A DNA stretch of 64,000 nt, taken from Terebella lapidaria (Eukaryota; Annelida; Polychaeta; Terebellida; Terebellidae). Both the position numbers and the translations under genes were made by a program. Each line of letters opens with the position of its first letter. Position 1 is the stretch's first letter. The stretch covers positions 64,151,977 to 64,215,976 of the forward strand of contig OX424555.1 in the NCBI GenBank assembly GCA_949152475.1, in the 5' to 3' direction. This document shows positions 33,426-45,954 of this stretch, piece by piece. Below the pieces are notes generated by a model that was given only the letters and a program-made list of their open reading frames with translations, searched no databases and was not told where the DNA came from.

Positions 33426-33817
33426 GGAATTTCAGAGTGGCACAAAAAACAACAAGTTCCTTTTATATATTCCTTTTATAATAGGTGCTGTGTATTTTCG
33501 GATTTTAGTACCATGTATATACACATATACACCCAATAGAATGTTTAGAACAATACATAAACACGTTTACAGTTGGACCACATATACTGTGGGATAACAG
33601 AAATGTGCGAAAAGAGAATGAAATAATATGTATCTTATCAAACCAAAGTCCTGTCTGTCTTGGCACTATTATATCTCAAATAATAAAATAGATGAATTAA
33701 GGAACTGTGCTCTGTGTTTTGCTGGTTGTATTATTTAATAGAAACTAATTGTTTACATAATTGACTTTATGATAAATCAAGTTAGGTTTTACAATTTATC
33801 TCCAGACGTCAGATTCT
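33426..33817. other. No gene recognised
   Basis: AT-rich spacer with no frame or repeat of note. Confidence 0.45.
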
Positions 33818-34174
33818 ATGGAGCGTTTTTAGGGTCAATATTCATTGACATGCATCGTAGATTTTCTTGTTGTGAATGATGTTTCAACCGCAAAATTCTT
33901 TATTCCAAATTACTGTTTCTAAACTTTCTGTGTCAAATTTACATATTATTACTGCATAGTTCTAACTTCCATCTCCTTGCTGCTTACTTACAAGTTCTTA
34001 CTGGTACTTTCTCAATGCCTTATTCATCATGTCAAATTCTAACACCTTTGCTCCATGCAAGCTATCAAAAACAAATCGCGTCTGACACAATGCACATGGA
34101 ACTTAGCACATTGCATTTAGAATATAGCATATCGCATGATGAACAACGTACAACGAATGAAGCACTCGGTGGTT

Positions 34175-34257
34175 AGCGCCGCCTGTCGTCATAATGATAC
34201 AGTAGTAATTGTTGTGGACAAAATTAATACTGCAACATTATGACGACAGGAGGCGCT
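34175..34257. repeat. Hairpin with 22-base stem inside the left arm
   Basis: AGCGCCGCCTGTCGTCATAA pairs with TTATGACGACAGGAGGCGCT across a ~40-base loop with one mismatch. The right arm of the host element has only one half (near 35965-36000: ATTATGACGACAGACGGCGC), so the mirror half was gained or lost after the arms formed. Confidence 0.75.
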
Positions 34258-34844
34258 GGCCGCACGTAACCACATGATGTATGAGAAACTAAGACCTCCC
34301 TTCTTTGGTCACGTGAATTTTTGGGGCGATCAACAGGTGTCACACTCATGGAGCTGAGCACAGGCCCCAATAAATCCCCGCAGCCTGCCCTGTAACCAAA
34401 AGAGTAGTGAGAGATGATTAATATGAGCCTATTAATAAGATTTCTATGTTCATTAAAATCTATTTATCGATGTGACGTCATGAATACTCATTATAATTGA
34501 ATTAGGTGTAAATATTATCATGACATAGGCCTAAAATTAACACATAAAAAAATGGTCATAACTTGAGAACGGACAGTGATAATTGAGATGTGAAAAAAAA
34601 ATTATCAGGAAACTGATGGCTATCTCTTTCAAGGCTAAATATGATGATCTCTCCGATCATAATTTCTTAATGCCGTTGATTTGGCACGAGTCCAGCTCGT
34701 GACAGTACAGTAGATACACAAGTTCTACGCTAGGGTAGTTAAATTGGATTTAACATATATATCTTATTTACCTGTTTGCCACATAAAGAGACAACATAGC
34801 ACCAAGGGTGCTGCAGCTTACCAGCAGATCATGAGAATTACACA

Positions 34845-35870
34845 GTTTATTGATTTTCCCAAATATAAATTGTTACACTGATCTTCAAACCTATTGTCAA
34901 AACATGTTCGTAAATGTTGCCAAACACACATTTCCTGTATGGAATATAATATGGAATCAAGCTACACCTTGAAAGGTATCTTTCGTCAATGACATATTCA
35001 ATGATATATTCACAGACCGTCGATTCAAAGGCAACAAAACTTATACACATCACAAAGGTCAGCCAAAGACAAAAAAATGGCAGCCAAAGACAAAAATCAT
35101 CGTTTCTTTTGACAAAATAGGGTCTTCCAAAGTCACTCGAGGTCAATTTCAAGGTCATCCATCATTCAAACCGCAATATATGATTTCCCATTTGAATGTG
35201 CCAATACTTAGGCTCTATCTAAGTTCTGGGAGTTAACCCCCGCAAAGCTCCCATTATGAAAGAAAAATTGGGTGAAATTTTCCAAAAAAAATCCCCCAAA
35301 AAGTCCCAAAAATTTCAATGGCCCCCAAATTTTTTTTTTGCTGGAAATGGCTCACAACGAATAGTGGCTCGATTAAGGACAAAAGTTACGTCAAAAAATC
35401 AAAATGGCTGCCACACGCAGACCCGTGATTCAAGAGCAATGAATCTTGCTATTGATGTACATGGGAGATGTCTTGAAACGAATTTCTCAAACTGATCAGA
35501 CAGTCCCTATGTAAAAAAAATGGCCGCCAACTCAGCAAAAACGATTGAATAAAAAGAAACCGAAAAAAACGTCTCAGGGTATTAGCCCAAGGAATGTATT
35601 AGTAAATGTTCAGAAAAAATTCATCAAGGCGGACGAACGTACCAAATTTTCAGGTCAAAGGGCTTTCACCATGTTAAATTTTCTCTCCTTTGTGAGCCCC
35701 TTATCCCCAAACCAATCCCCTAAATACACGTCTGCTCATAAAAAGTGGGTTAGGGGCTATTTTCAGCTTTTTCTAGCGAATGGACCGTCCCATTCTCCGG
35801 AAGTTTTCCCGGACGGACGACGGGCGAAAAACCACGCCAATAGCTTATCGGGCCATGGGCCGGTAAGCTA
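34845..35870 (+). repeat. Hairpin-capped repeat, GGACGAC type, second copy
   Basis: Two partial modules (34990-35160 and 35380-35560) share AACAAAACTTATACACATCA or CTGCCACACGCAGACCCGTG and ATGGCCGCCA with 10856-11271. The end is a CGGACGGACGACGGGCG stretch and a palindrome (TAGCTTATCGGGCC pairing with GGCCGGTAAGCTA, 35841-35870). Frames of 79-108 codons are low-complexity K/N/P-rich shadows. Confidence 0.75.
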
Positions 35871-36589
35871 AAACTACAGCACCGGACCAGCGGTCCATCA
35901 AAACAGGGTCTTTCCTTCATCCGGGAGTCTTCAGTTTCTCATTCCCAATGTGGCCACTCGACCCGCAGCGCCGTCTGTCGTCATAATAGTGCAGTAGTAA
36001 TTTTGGCACATGAAATGTTTCATTCGTTGTGCTTTGTTCTTCGTGCGATGTGCTTTATTCTAAGTGAAATGTGCTAAGTTCCATATGCATTGTGCCAGAT
36101 GCGATTTGTTTTTTGATAGTTTGCATGAACAAAGTGTTAGAATTTGACATGATGAATTAAGCATTGAGAAAGTACCAGTAAGAACTTAGGAATAAGCAGC
36201 AAGGAGAAGGAAATTAGAACTATGCAGTAAGAATATGTAAATTCGATACAGAAAGTTTAGAAATAGTAATGTGGAATAAAGAATTTTGCGATTGAAATAA
36301 TCATTCACAACAAGAAAATCTGCAATGCATGTCAATGAATATTGACCCTAAAAACGCTCCATGAGATACAGCCGATACTTCCCTCAAATTGTCTCCGCTC
36401 TCTATAAGAGTTACTGTGATTGTACTTAGTTCAATTGAAGGGTACTTTGCATAATACCGATAATAAGTTATAAGTCTTGGCAACGAGGCGTTGGTTCATC
36501 AGAATTGTGGCGGGTAGTGGCTCAAAGCTTATAATCGTAAAGTTATTTATATGACTATACTGAGTAAATGTAGATAACAAAGCTGCAGG

Positions 36590-38980
36590 ATGGTCAAGGC
36601 CTTTTGAAAACATAATGGAGGGATTATGGTAATAACAATAGAAACCCGCCAACGATTACCCTTCGGCACAGTAGCGAAACCCGATATATCAATTATATCC
36701 AAGACCAAACTGCGTTATCAGGCAAAGAGCAGGATGGTACCATTGGAGGAGAGCATATGTCTGTAATACAAATATCACCAGTCTCTCAGTGTAAGAACAA
36801 ATGGATACCGACAAACAGACAAATCCCAATTCCAAGGCCGAATCCATGGACGCAGTTTACAAGTTCAGTATAAGTGGTCAAATTCGAGGGATACTACCAG
36901 TATCGTTGTAGTACTACCAGTAAAATTGTCTAACCTGCTACGCACTTGGAACATTTAGTGGTGTCTTGACCAAAAATCCCGTATAAAAGTTTCTATGTGG
37001 TTGCTAATTTTGACATCTCCTATGCTTTATTTGGAAGGCATACATACTCTCAGTGTGGATGTCACGATGTAGTATATATTATAGTATGTGTATCCTTCAT
37101 CAATCAATTTTGTTGTCGATCATGAAGAGGTTCCTTTTTGTAAACGAACACTGTACACTTTTTGCTTGAATCTGTCCTCGACAGTGATAAACATCGGAAA
37201 TAATACACAGCATGACTAGTGTGTTCCTTCAATTTGGAGTTGGGATTTTGCCGTGGCAAGTCATAACATGCGATTGTTATAATCATGTAGGCCCACTAGT
37301 ATGTCGTCACTGTGTTGCTTCGTAGAATATAACATGAATCAATATTGTGCTCTGTGACCACGAACAACCCCCAATTACATGCGTTGTACCTTGTAATGTT
37401 CGCGAGAAATTTGATTCATAATAAATTTATGGTTCAGCAGATATGCATGGTAACAAGTCTGGACCAGTAATATATTGTGACATTCATGTATGAGCTTATT
37501 TATGAGAAGTACGTCGTTCAGAATGTACAAATCATTCTTCACCACATGGATATGCGACATGTAATAAGTTTGCACTATCCTAAACATATAAGAAGGCCAG
37601 ATGGTTTCTGACAAATTAATCAAGTAGGTCTGATGCGTTCAGTCTCTGCATTAAAGCAGCTGCCTTCGATACCAGTCAATATTTGAAAACTATATTTCAT
37701 ACTAAACATGCTAAACTAACTGAATGAACATACTCACATCAAAGGTAATGAAAATAACCAGTCCTCAGGGAAATTTTGCTCGTTTGAACAGGCGGTTCTC
37801 GCGTAAATACAGGAACTGTATCACACGAACCATCACACAGGAACCATCACACGCAGATGTAAACAAAGCATAGAAGTGCAAGATAGACTGACAATTCCAC
37901 GCACATCATGGTATATCACTGATTATTTTCTCACAACTACACTATTTATGCACATACGAACTGGAAAATGTACTCGATGTGGACTTTCAAGCGCGATTTG
38001 AGCATTTGTTTACATTCGGGTTTGATGGATACACTTCGTTTGTTTATTTACAAAATAGCAACTAAAACGGATGAAAAGACAACTCGGACGGACAAAAAAC
38101 AACAACTCGGTAATCGTCAAAGTCATTGAGCACATATTTTGTTATATTGTATTAGATGTGTTTAACAAAAGCTTGGTTTTGAAAAAAATATTCCATACCA
38201 TCGAAGGCAGCAGCTTTAATCACAGCGTGTTAAAACTGTTTTGCAGGCCACTCGTGCTGATCCTCAGCGACATGAAGTATACTTATTTTATCAGCATACC
38301 GGATAACTGCGTTACAAAATGTATGTTTGCGTAAGGGTATTGGTTGTTAAATTCGACCAAAAAACTATATATATTTTGAAAATGATGAACATCGCCAGCA
38401 AGGAGTTCGCGAGTTAGGTTTTCAAACAAAAAACTGGCTTGTCCGATGTGGTAGATTAATATTTCAACTGATTAACAAAGATAAGAGATTTTTTTACCTA
38501 CCGACGAGACGAGACGAAACCATGTGCAAGGGAATGAGCTACAAGAAATAAGCACTCGATTCTCTTCATTAGTATGCAGTGGAAACCACTTTTATATCCA
38601 CGAAAACAATGAAGACGCACAAGACAAACTCAGCAAAAGCGCAGTAAATGTACTATATTATCATTCATTCGTGTTTGCCTACTCGCTGTTATTACTGCTA
38701 ATATTGTTATATGATCAAAGCCTCCCAGACTCTGGACTAATGAAATCAGCCAGTTTTTTTGAGACATGTTTATGCAGTGATTTTTATATGCATTTTTGCA
38801 ATTGACTAATTTTCTTCAGGTGGCAAAAAAAAAAAATGAAACGCAGGATTGATTAGTTTATCAGCTCAGTTATATATAACTGTGGTGAGTTAAAGTGAAA
38901 TTGGTATTCGGCAAGCACATTAGTACGCTCATCATGATGACATGGTATCCTGATGATATTTCTAACGTAGACAAGCAGTG
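36590..38980 (+). repeat. Segmental duplication block H' (copy 2)
   Basis: Counterpart of 23570-24700, about 13 kb away and in the same orientation. Copy 2 is longer, with extra sequence near 36840-37550 and 37700-38340. Shared islands are listed under block H. Frames of 87 and 93 codons at 38071-38334 and 38524-38805 have no matching frame in copy 1. Confidence 0.65.
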
Positions 38981-40074
38981 ACACTGGCATAGATACTAAC
39001 ACATGATAATTACAAATCGACCCTTGACCTTCATTTTCATTGTTAGTTTTATATGTTTAGACTGAATGGAGGGATGATTTTTAAAAAAAAAAATCACTGG
39101 AAAAATACCTGTCCCTTTTAGTGATGACTCAAAGCTATCAATTTAGTTATTTTGAGCAATTGCCACAAAGAGTAAAATTCTGAACAATCGATGTAGAGAA
39201 AGGCGATAAAATAATCAGGAATGGTGGTTTGATCCGTTGATCGTTCATCAACCTGTCTATCAAATTTGACTGTCAGTCACAATCACTAAATTGTTCCCCA
39301 AAAAATAACCCATGTTATGCTATGAACTGGTTTCTCTTTCACTCCATTGATCAGTGCATTTAATTTAATGGGGAATATATAATTCATCGAGAAAATTGAA
39401 GTGGAATAATGGGTTTTTGAAAAATTCGTTATACGTCAACTAGTTATCATATATTAGATGATGCATAACCATTATAACCCCCCAAATTCAACCGCATGAC
39501 CCTGCAGTGGAGTTCGAACATACCGTAAAACGCGTGATGTGAACAAATCGTTTACAACTGCACTAACATAAACAAAGACATGAATTTCCCTATATTGTCG
39601 TTATTTATCACATGCTATAAATTTATCTGAAACTACAAACAGTAGGAACACACAGTGATTTCCGACAGTGTGATAACCTTTGCCGGAAACATCATGTTTG
39701 CACTATTTTTTTCTTCACATTTTGCTTCACATTTCACATATTCACATGATTTGAAAGAACAATGAAATCACGAGTGTTCTATGACGTGACAATGAAACAT
39801 CACGCGATTCAACCTTAGCAACATATAACCATGCTGAAAACGTACAACCACCGTGACGTCATAATACAAAGTATTTGACGACCAGATAATCTGCATTGTT
39901 TATACTGTTTCCTAGCAACGCACATGTTTACGGGTCTTCGATCTGCTCAGTACAAGGGTCCTTGAGTACAATCAAGGATTGTAAGAAGTTCTTGCAATCT
40001 TTGGTACAATTTCACTCTAATGTACATGGTTTGGGTTTCCAAATATTTCAGAATCATAAATTCATAGCATGTGA
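38981..40074. other. No gene recognised; probable insertion splitting block H'
   Basis: Block H resumes only at 40530, so this ~1.5 kb is extra relative to copy 1. No domain and no terminal repeat recognised, apart from the foldback that follows. Confidence 0.4.
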
Positions 40075-40252
40075 TAAAAACAAAACCTGTTTCGTGTGTT
40101 TTCCAGCACACGGGAAAGGTCTCGTTTGAACTGGCGGAAGAACATCAGAAAGCACTCGACCTTCGGTCTCGTGCTCTCTTGTATTCTTCCGCCAGTTCAA
40201 ACTCGATCTTTCCCGTGTGCTGGAAAACACACTCACCTAGTTTTGTCATTTT
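40075..40252. mobile_element. ~175 bp near-perfect foldback element
   Basis: The left arm (CAAAACCTG, GTGTGTTTTCCAGCACACGG, GAAAGGTCTCGTTTGAACTG, GCGGAAGAA) is mirrored to 40250. The centre, AGCACTCGACCTTCGG, then TCTCGTGCT, resembles the centre of the foldback at 5884-6094. Short frames across the arms are shadows. Transcribed, it would form one long hairpin. Confidence 0.8.
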
Positions 40253-40529
40253 ACAACACTAAAGGATCAAACTGAATATTTGGGGTTTCATCGCTGTAAT
40301 ATAACATACATATGTGAGTGATTGGGCTGTGTATTTTTCTATATTTTATGCTATTTTCGTTACTTTTGCATCACTGCATGGGAACCGTTCCGTGCGAAAC
40401 TATTTTTAAAATCTGATTTTCAATGTCAAATTTAGACAAGTTCATGTGCGCATTGGAACTTTTGCAATGTGCAGCTGCTTTGAGGTCAGCACTTTCTACC
40501 GGAAAACCCAAAACCGATTATGCCACTTT

Positions 40530-40710
40530 AATGACACGGGATCGCTACGTCGGCTCCATTCCAATTGCTGCTCATGCTTCCCATTTATATAATAGAAGAC
40601 AAGAATATGGATGAGCGATATTTTGTGTACATCACGCTAAGCTAGGGTGTTCGGACCTGCTCTTCCAATATAATAAGATCGAATGAACTGCTACTCAGAT
40701 CTATCTTCTT
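40530..40710 (+). repeat. Segmental duplication block H' tail
   Basis: Matches 24710-24880: TCCATTCCAATTGCTGCTCA, TGCTTCCCA, AAGACAA(G/A)AAT, CATCACGCTAAGCTA, CTCTTCCAAT and GAATGAACTGC. Separated from the rest of H' by the 38981-40529 stretch. Confidence 0.65.
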
Positions 40711-41924
40711 CAGGTACCAAGCTATATCCATACGCGTAAACGTTTACAAACGTGAAAGTATTCAAACTATCCCATATCATACCAATTAGGTGTGAATCCT
40801 GGGAGATAACTCGCAAGTGTGGAGGCTGCATATTGCGTATACAACTGCACGCTGCACAACTGCACGCTGCCGGAATACACTGTCATTCCTATGCCTCGAC
40901 ACACACCAGCATCAGAATAATTCAAGATGTTGCTGAGAAAGCATTTTGCGAATATTTTTGTCCAAGTCATATGTTTCCTCTGACTTTAGTGTTTGTTGCT
41001 GAAAGTTATTTTCAGCGCTAACATTTTAATAGTTGAAATCCATTTTCATTTTGGTCTCAATTCTGACACTTGATATTGAACTGGCTTGAAGCATCTGCTA
41101 TGTTCTCGACATCCTGTAAAAAGAAGTATCCAGTCATCAATTTTACAGGAATTTGCACAAGTAAGGTATATTCTGTCTGGTCTCAAAGAAACCCTGATAT
41201 GGCACAAAACTGAGACAGTTCCATTAGTCAGACTCACGCCATGTACCATTCATTCTCGTTCGCATCTCAGTGCAGTACTAATGGTCACATTAGTGACACA
41301 CAAACAATTGTACGATCATCATGACACATATAAAGTCACCTGCATGGATTTTATCTCTTTATATCAATATTTAAAGCTGATGTGTGTTCACCATTAGATC
41401 AACCTGCACGTGAAAGCTTCCTGGCACAATCATCAACAAAATGAGTAATTAACAGAATGACAATATAACGTCGTTTTGTGATTTGCAGATAGAGCTTTTT
41501 TTTAGCGTTATAGTATTTATCTTTCTGACATAATGGCTTGTAGGAATGAACAAGATACCACATGAAAAGGGAATTGCCGACTAATTCAGTGGAGTGCAGC
41601 CGACATACAAAAATACATGAGCCATACGTAGTGAGCAGATACGCCTTAGCAAATTTAGCCTCTACTGGGTTGGTTTAGTGATCCAACTATGAAGTCATCA
41701 GTAATTGACTGCAAAGGCCACTGGCAATACGGGGGAAGTTTTCCCCCCTTATTTTAGTACTTATTGCCTGTGGCAGGGATTTGCGGTTCATACAAAATAC
41801 ATTCTCACTCAGACAGCGGCCAATTCACCAATATAAACTCCATTTGCTATCAGACAATTCACTCAACTGCCAAGGGGATCCCTTGTCAATTTCTTTCGTA
41901 GTTTTACACCCAATAAATCACGAA
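40711..41924. other. No gene recognised
   Basis: Includes a 103-codon plus-strand frame (41086-41397) without a convincing domain. Otherwise repeat-free sequence. Confidence 0.4.
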
Positions 41925-42765
41925 CTGGTGTGGTTTTGAATCTGTGATCAGTCAAAAGCATACACCGGCATGCTGTCAACGATGTAACCAAACGAAATAT
42001 CCTAAATGCGCCGAACACACATAACTTACTTCAAATGAACATTGAGGGGAGCAAAATACAGTGTACACGCGGCCTTCGTATCATTGTCACCTGGTAATGT
42101 GGCAGATGTGTTTTATTGACTGTCTAGGGCATTCAATAGATAATACTTCGATTCCTTTTCCAAGCTCTTGGTTCTCTTTATCACAAAGGTGAGCAATATT
42201 CAATAAAATACAATACGGAATAAAATATTCCAAAATAACAATGTAAAGATCATGATGGTATTTTCTTGTCGATAACACAAAATCAGGTCCGTTACGCTTT
42301 CCTGCGATAATGTACTCACCCACTTGTTAATAATGAAAATCAATCAAATTTATTTGCATTGTTTTGGGGGACAATCTTATGAAATTATTTCAATAGAGCA
42401 ATAATGCTTTATTCACTTGTTGGCCGCAGTAATACTTGTTTATCTGGTAAAAGTGTCGAGTTAAAATAATAAGACATAAATTTGGCAAATGAGCGGAAAC
42501 ACATACGACATGTCTGATTGGGAGATGTTGAACGTTTTTTGTGTGGAAAGAGTTGTCTTCAGATGTCTCTCGAAGCTCTGGCCATCACATGTGATGTGGA
42601 TCACAGCAGCATGTCACATATTATCCGCCCTCGCCTACCAGCACACTACAAACAAAATTACGGAATGATCTGGTAAAGATGGTAATCACTGGAGTTGTTT
42701 TTCTGCGAAAACGGGTCAACTAGAAGCTATTCTCGACAACACAAGCAAGTAATTCTACCATGTAG
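41925..42765 (+). repeat. Segmental duplication block I' (copy 2)
   Basis: Counterpart of 27120-28150 about 14.8 kb away. The best islands are GAATCTGTGATCAGTCAAAA at the start, then TTTATTCACTTGTTGGCCGC and CGCCCTCGCCTACCAGCAC. The 78- and 72-codon minus-strand frames have no partner in copy 1. Confidence 0.75.
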
Positions 42766-42904
42766 ACGGTCTTTAGTTCGTGATTCATATGACGGGACAT
42801 GAATTGGAATGAATTCACATGATATGTTTGTATTTTACTTGGCCGGATGTTTTGATAACTCAGCATGTGTAGTCGACCACCAGATAACATTAAATGCATC
42901 TTGT

Positions 42905-42985
42905 AGTTATATTTCAACAGGCGGCCGTTGACACCCACACATTATATGAGTCTACTTGTTGAAACGTACATGGTTGAATTTGTAA
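42905..42985 (+). repeat. Segmental duplication block J' (copy 2)
   Basis: ACACCCACACATTATATGAG, TTGAAACGTACATG and AATTTGTAATAAC match 28925-29010. The foldback element begins 70 bases further on, so the 15.5 kb element was inserted into duplication unit 2. Confidence 0.5.
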
Positions 42986-43045
42986 TAACTGTTATGTTCT
43001 TGTTTTGTTGATGGGACGTCGTCCTTGTGTCGTAACTGGTTATTA

Positions 43046-43053
43046 GAAATAAT
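43046..43053 (+). repeat. Target-site duplication, left (GAAATAAT)
   Basis: GAAATAAT directly precedes the left terminus GGCCCAAG; the same eight bases directly follow the right terminus. Confidence 0.85.
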
Positions 43054-43460
43054 GGCCCAAGTATCATACACTGCGCCTTGATACTACTCGTCCACTAAAT
43101 GAATGCCATTTAATCCGTCTGTCACCTTTTTAATCCTTATTGAATATAGAGGAATAGTCCAGTCAAAGTAGTGTTTAACCTTGAACAAATTGCAACAGAA
43201 TTGATTTTTGCATAATCAGTACCCAAAAGGTAATATTTAACCCCTGTTAAAAATAGAAGAAAATAGAAATGGGGGAAATGGTGTTTTCAGCCCCTTTTTC
43301 AAAATGGCCGCCAACCTGTCTCGAAAATCACATTTTTCTTCTTAACTTCGCTTCTATGACGGATAGAGACTTGATTTTGGTGTCTATACCCATGTTTTAG
43401 GATACCAGCTATCTGATGCACTGACTTACAATACTCTACAACCTTTCTCTGAGTCTTGAA
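43054..43460 (+). repeat. Outer left terminal inverted repeat
   Basis: Mirror of 58305-58586: CCAAGTATCATACACTGCGC, AGTCCAGTCAA, CCTTGAACAAATTGCAACAG, AATTGATTTTTGCAT, AACCCCTGTT, AATAGAAATGGGGGAAAT, CCCCTTTTTCAAAATGGCC, and GATAGAGACTTGATTTTGGT with GTCTATACC. The left copy has ~60 bases extra after CGCCTT. Confidence 0.85.
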
Positions 43461-44214
43461 AATTTAAAATTGATAATTTTGAATAAAATTTGGACATTTT
43501 TCTAATATTTCAGAAGCCGATAATCACGTTCTTGTACACAAAATATATTTTCCACTACTGACATGAACAACTTGACCGTGTATTCAGAAAGCGCAAATGA
43601 CACGTGCCCAATCAGTACTGACAGAGCAGCAAATAGATAGACGCATATATGTGATTTCAGTACCTCGTTGTTGCCTAGAAGTTACAGATGTTTTCATCTG
43701 TCGTCGGCGCTACCGAGTTTGAACAACTCGAGAAATGGCACTTTCCACAAGTCACAGGATACTCTTAGTCATGTTTGCGACACATACAACGCATGGATGC
43801 ACAGTTCGATTTACACTTATAATGTATCGCTTCTAATAACGATGTCGGCGCTGCATCCATATCATTCTTTTGTGTTCATCATTAGTGTGTTTCCATCTCC
43901 ACTGTTCAGGGTTCAGGTTGTTAATCATTTGACATTGTTAAGTGTTTCCATTCTTGGACCTGGTATTACACACGTATGATCTTATTGCACTTGATACCTT
44001 TTCACAGAATTTCCGATACCTCAACTGGTCCAGTGTGCTTGGGTTTTTCCACTGTAGGAAAAGATTCAGGTTATCCGGGCAGCAGCAACAACATCAGTAC
44101 ACTTGTCATGGTCTGTTGAAGTTTCTTCATGGTGGTTCGTTTCCAACTCGATCCATGGATCCTTGACGTTGTGTCCCCGGGCGGTTAGTTCTCAATGCTC
44201 ATTGTAGTGCAGGT
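43461..44214. other. Left-arm segment without mirror partner; no gene
   Basis: Not alignable with the corresponding right-arm stretch 56766-58304. Two frames (103 and 74 codons, 43668-44166) are free of domains. Either this or the right-arm segment was replaced after the arms formed. Confidence 0.4.
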
Positions 44215-44632
44215 TCTTAGCTCATAATTTTGGACGAATTGTTCACATTGTGATAAAAGCATGAAACTTTGCAGAGGGGTAGAGTATCATTCACTGATCA
44301 ATATAAGCTAGGGAGCCATTCTCAATATGGCCTGTGGCGGATATGGCAGCCATTTTTCGTTTTGCAGTAAATCGACCTAAAACGGCTTGAGAAATTGGTT
44401 ATTACCTGTGCATGTCAAATAGTATCCAATATCAACAAAATTGGTATCAAACTGACCGGAATAACAAGGCCAACCCACTCATAACAGAAAAAGATAATTA
44501 TATCGAACATTCTACAGCTATATGTCCAAAAAACAGCTTGTTTGCTTGAATTTTGACAAGTTATCTATGGATCTCGTAGTCGGACATGTACAATAGGTGT
44601 GCCTGCACCCCCTCACCGCACGATCATCTTAA

Positions 44633-45049
44633 CGTAGTCCGCTACAAACATGGAGGTAACGGAGAGTCAAAATTTTAAAGTAATTTCTTGAATATTATCT
44701 CTTCAAAATGACATTATTTTATAGAGTAAATGATCAGCATCCTAATACTGAAAAGAAAATAGGGGGTCACCGTGCTCGTTTCTTTTACATATTCGATCAA
44801 AATCACACATATTTACCTAAAATGACATAAATTCTGGCATTTTTGCACATTTTTTCGTCCATATTCACATCTTGCATCGTGTTTTCCATGAGAACGGATA
44901 CGGTGACCCCCTATTTTCTTTTCAGTTTTAGGAAGCTGAACAGTTACTCTATAAAATATATCATTTCGAAGCTCTAGATTATGTTGACATAGTTATTTAT
45001 TTTAAAAAACTCTTTGACCCCCTCCCCTCACTGTTTGGAGCGGACTACC
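44633..45049. mobile_element. 417 bp MITE with TTAA target duplication
   Basis: TTAA lies on both sides (44629-44632 and 45050-45053). The ends are inverted: (C/G)GTAGTCCGCT at the left, AGCGGACTACC at the right. Inner inverted blocks include GAAAAGAAAATAGGGGGTCA mirrored by TGACCCCCTATTTTCTTTTC. It is absent from the right arm, so the insertion is younger than the foldback. TTAA duplication fits piggyBac or Kolobok-type enzymes; no coding capacity. Confidence 0.85.
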
Positions 45050-45053
45050 TTAA

Positions 45054-45829
45054 ATCAATGTTTTTAGTTAGATTTCATCCTATTATTGATTATTAGGGAG
45101 ATTCCAGAGACTCACCACTGGCGAAAATGGTTGTTTTGGGCCTTTTTCAAAATGTCCACCATCTAAAATGCCGAAATCATGTTTTGGGCCATAACTCGGA
45201 TTCTATTGCAGGTAGAGACATGGTTTTGGTGTCTATACCCATGTTTTTGATACTGAAGAATCCAATTCTGTCATTGCTCAGTACCTGTGCCTGTTACTTG
45301 CTTCAGAATTAAAAATGTCTGATAAGGTGGGAATGATATGTGTAGAAACACTGAGAGGGGACCAGATTGATAATGAAAGCAATTCCATTCCCACATAACA
45401 AACTCAGAAGATAAGAATCAACTTACAGAAATGGTGCCAAGGTGAATTCCTTTGAATTCCTGGACACATGACTTGATGATGAATGCGACGCTCGCTTGTA
45501 GTCATTAGAAAAGAGTGCATTTTTCTGTCATTTGACATGGTAAGAAAGTCAAAAATGCACATGAACTAGTATTTGGGGTTTGCAGAAGCCATCTTTATTA
45601 GTTGTGCATGTGATGCAACACCTTTTCCCCTCACGAAAAACAAGGGAAATCCAAGATGGCTACCAAAGCCAACAGATAATTTTCGCATATAAGCAAGGTC
45701 TCTGCATAAGAATTATCAGTATTGGAACTGAACAATCCAATAATAGTCTATTACAAATCCTGTAATTTACCTTCTATTGCATTGTAATCATGGCACAACA
45801 ATAAAATGCCAGTAAAGTTCCCTATCATT
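45054..45829 (+). repeat. Inner left arm of the foldback
   Basis: Mirrors 55600-56350. It holds the second motif block (AAAATGTCCACCAT, ATCATGTTTTGGGCCATAAC, GGTAGAGACATGGTTTTGGT, GTCTATACCCATG), then CAGTACCTGTG, GTGCCAAGGTG, CTAGTATTTGGGGT, GGCCAACAGATAATTT/GCCAACAGATAATTTT and ATCCTGTAATTT. The homology is cut at 45829 by the array and resumes at 53532. Confidence 0.85.
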
Positions 45830-45923
45830 ACTTGACGAAATTAAATTTCGTCAAGTATGTTGGTCAGTTGCGTTTGTTACTTGACGAAATTAAATTTCGT
45901 CAAGTATGTTGGTCAGTTGCGTT

Positions 45924-45954
<31 letters not shown>

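Larger units (their letters stand above)
33818..36362. mobile_element. 2.5 kb element with ~480 bp inverted repeats
   Basis: 33818-34310 and 35895-36362 are inverted copies, sharply bounded by ATGGAGCGTTTTTAGGG. They share TCAATATTCATTGACATGCAT-type sequence, TTTTCTTGTTGTGAATGAT, ATTCTTTATTCCA, CTCCTTGCTGCTTA, GTACTTTCTCAATGC and GAACTTAGCACAT. The centre holds no recognisable transposase. A hairpin-capped repeat (34845-35870) and AT-rich sequence fill it. No target duplication is evident, so the class is undetermined. It is inserted between duplication blocks. Confidence 0.75.

Noticed and set aside
40075-40252. microRNA precursor
   Set aside because: The stem is far longer and more perfect than a normal pre-miRNA and resembles a foldback element; without expression data a microRNA call is unsupported.
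41086-41397. Resemblance of one short stretch to a B-family polymerase motif as found in Polinton-like elements
   Set aside because: A single loose motif in a 103-codon frame with no neighbouring domain, no terminal repeats and no second gene; chance is the better explanation.
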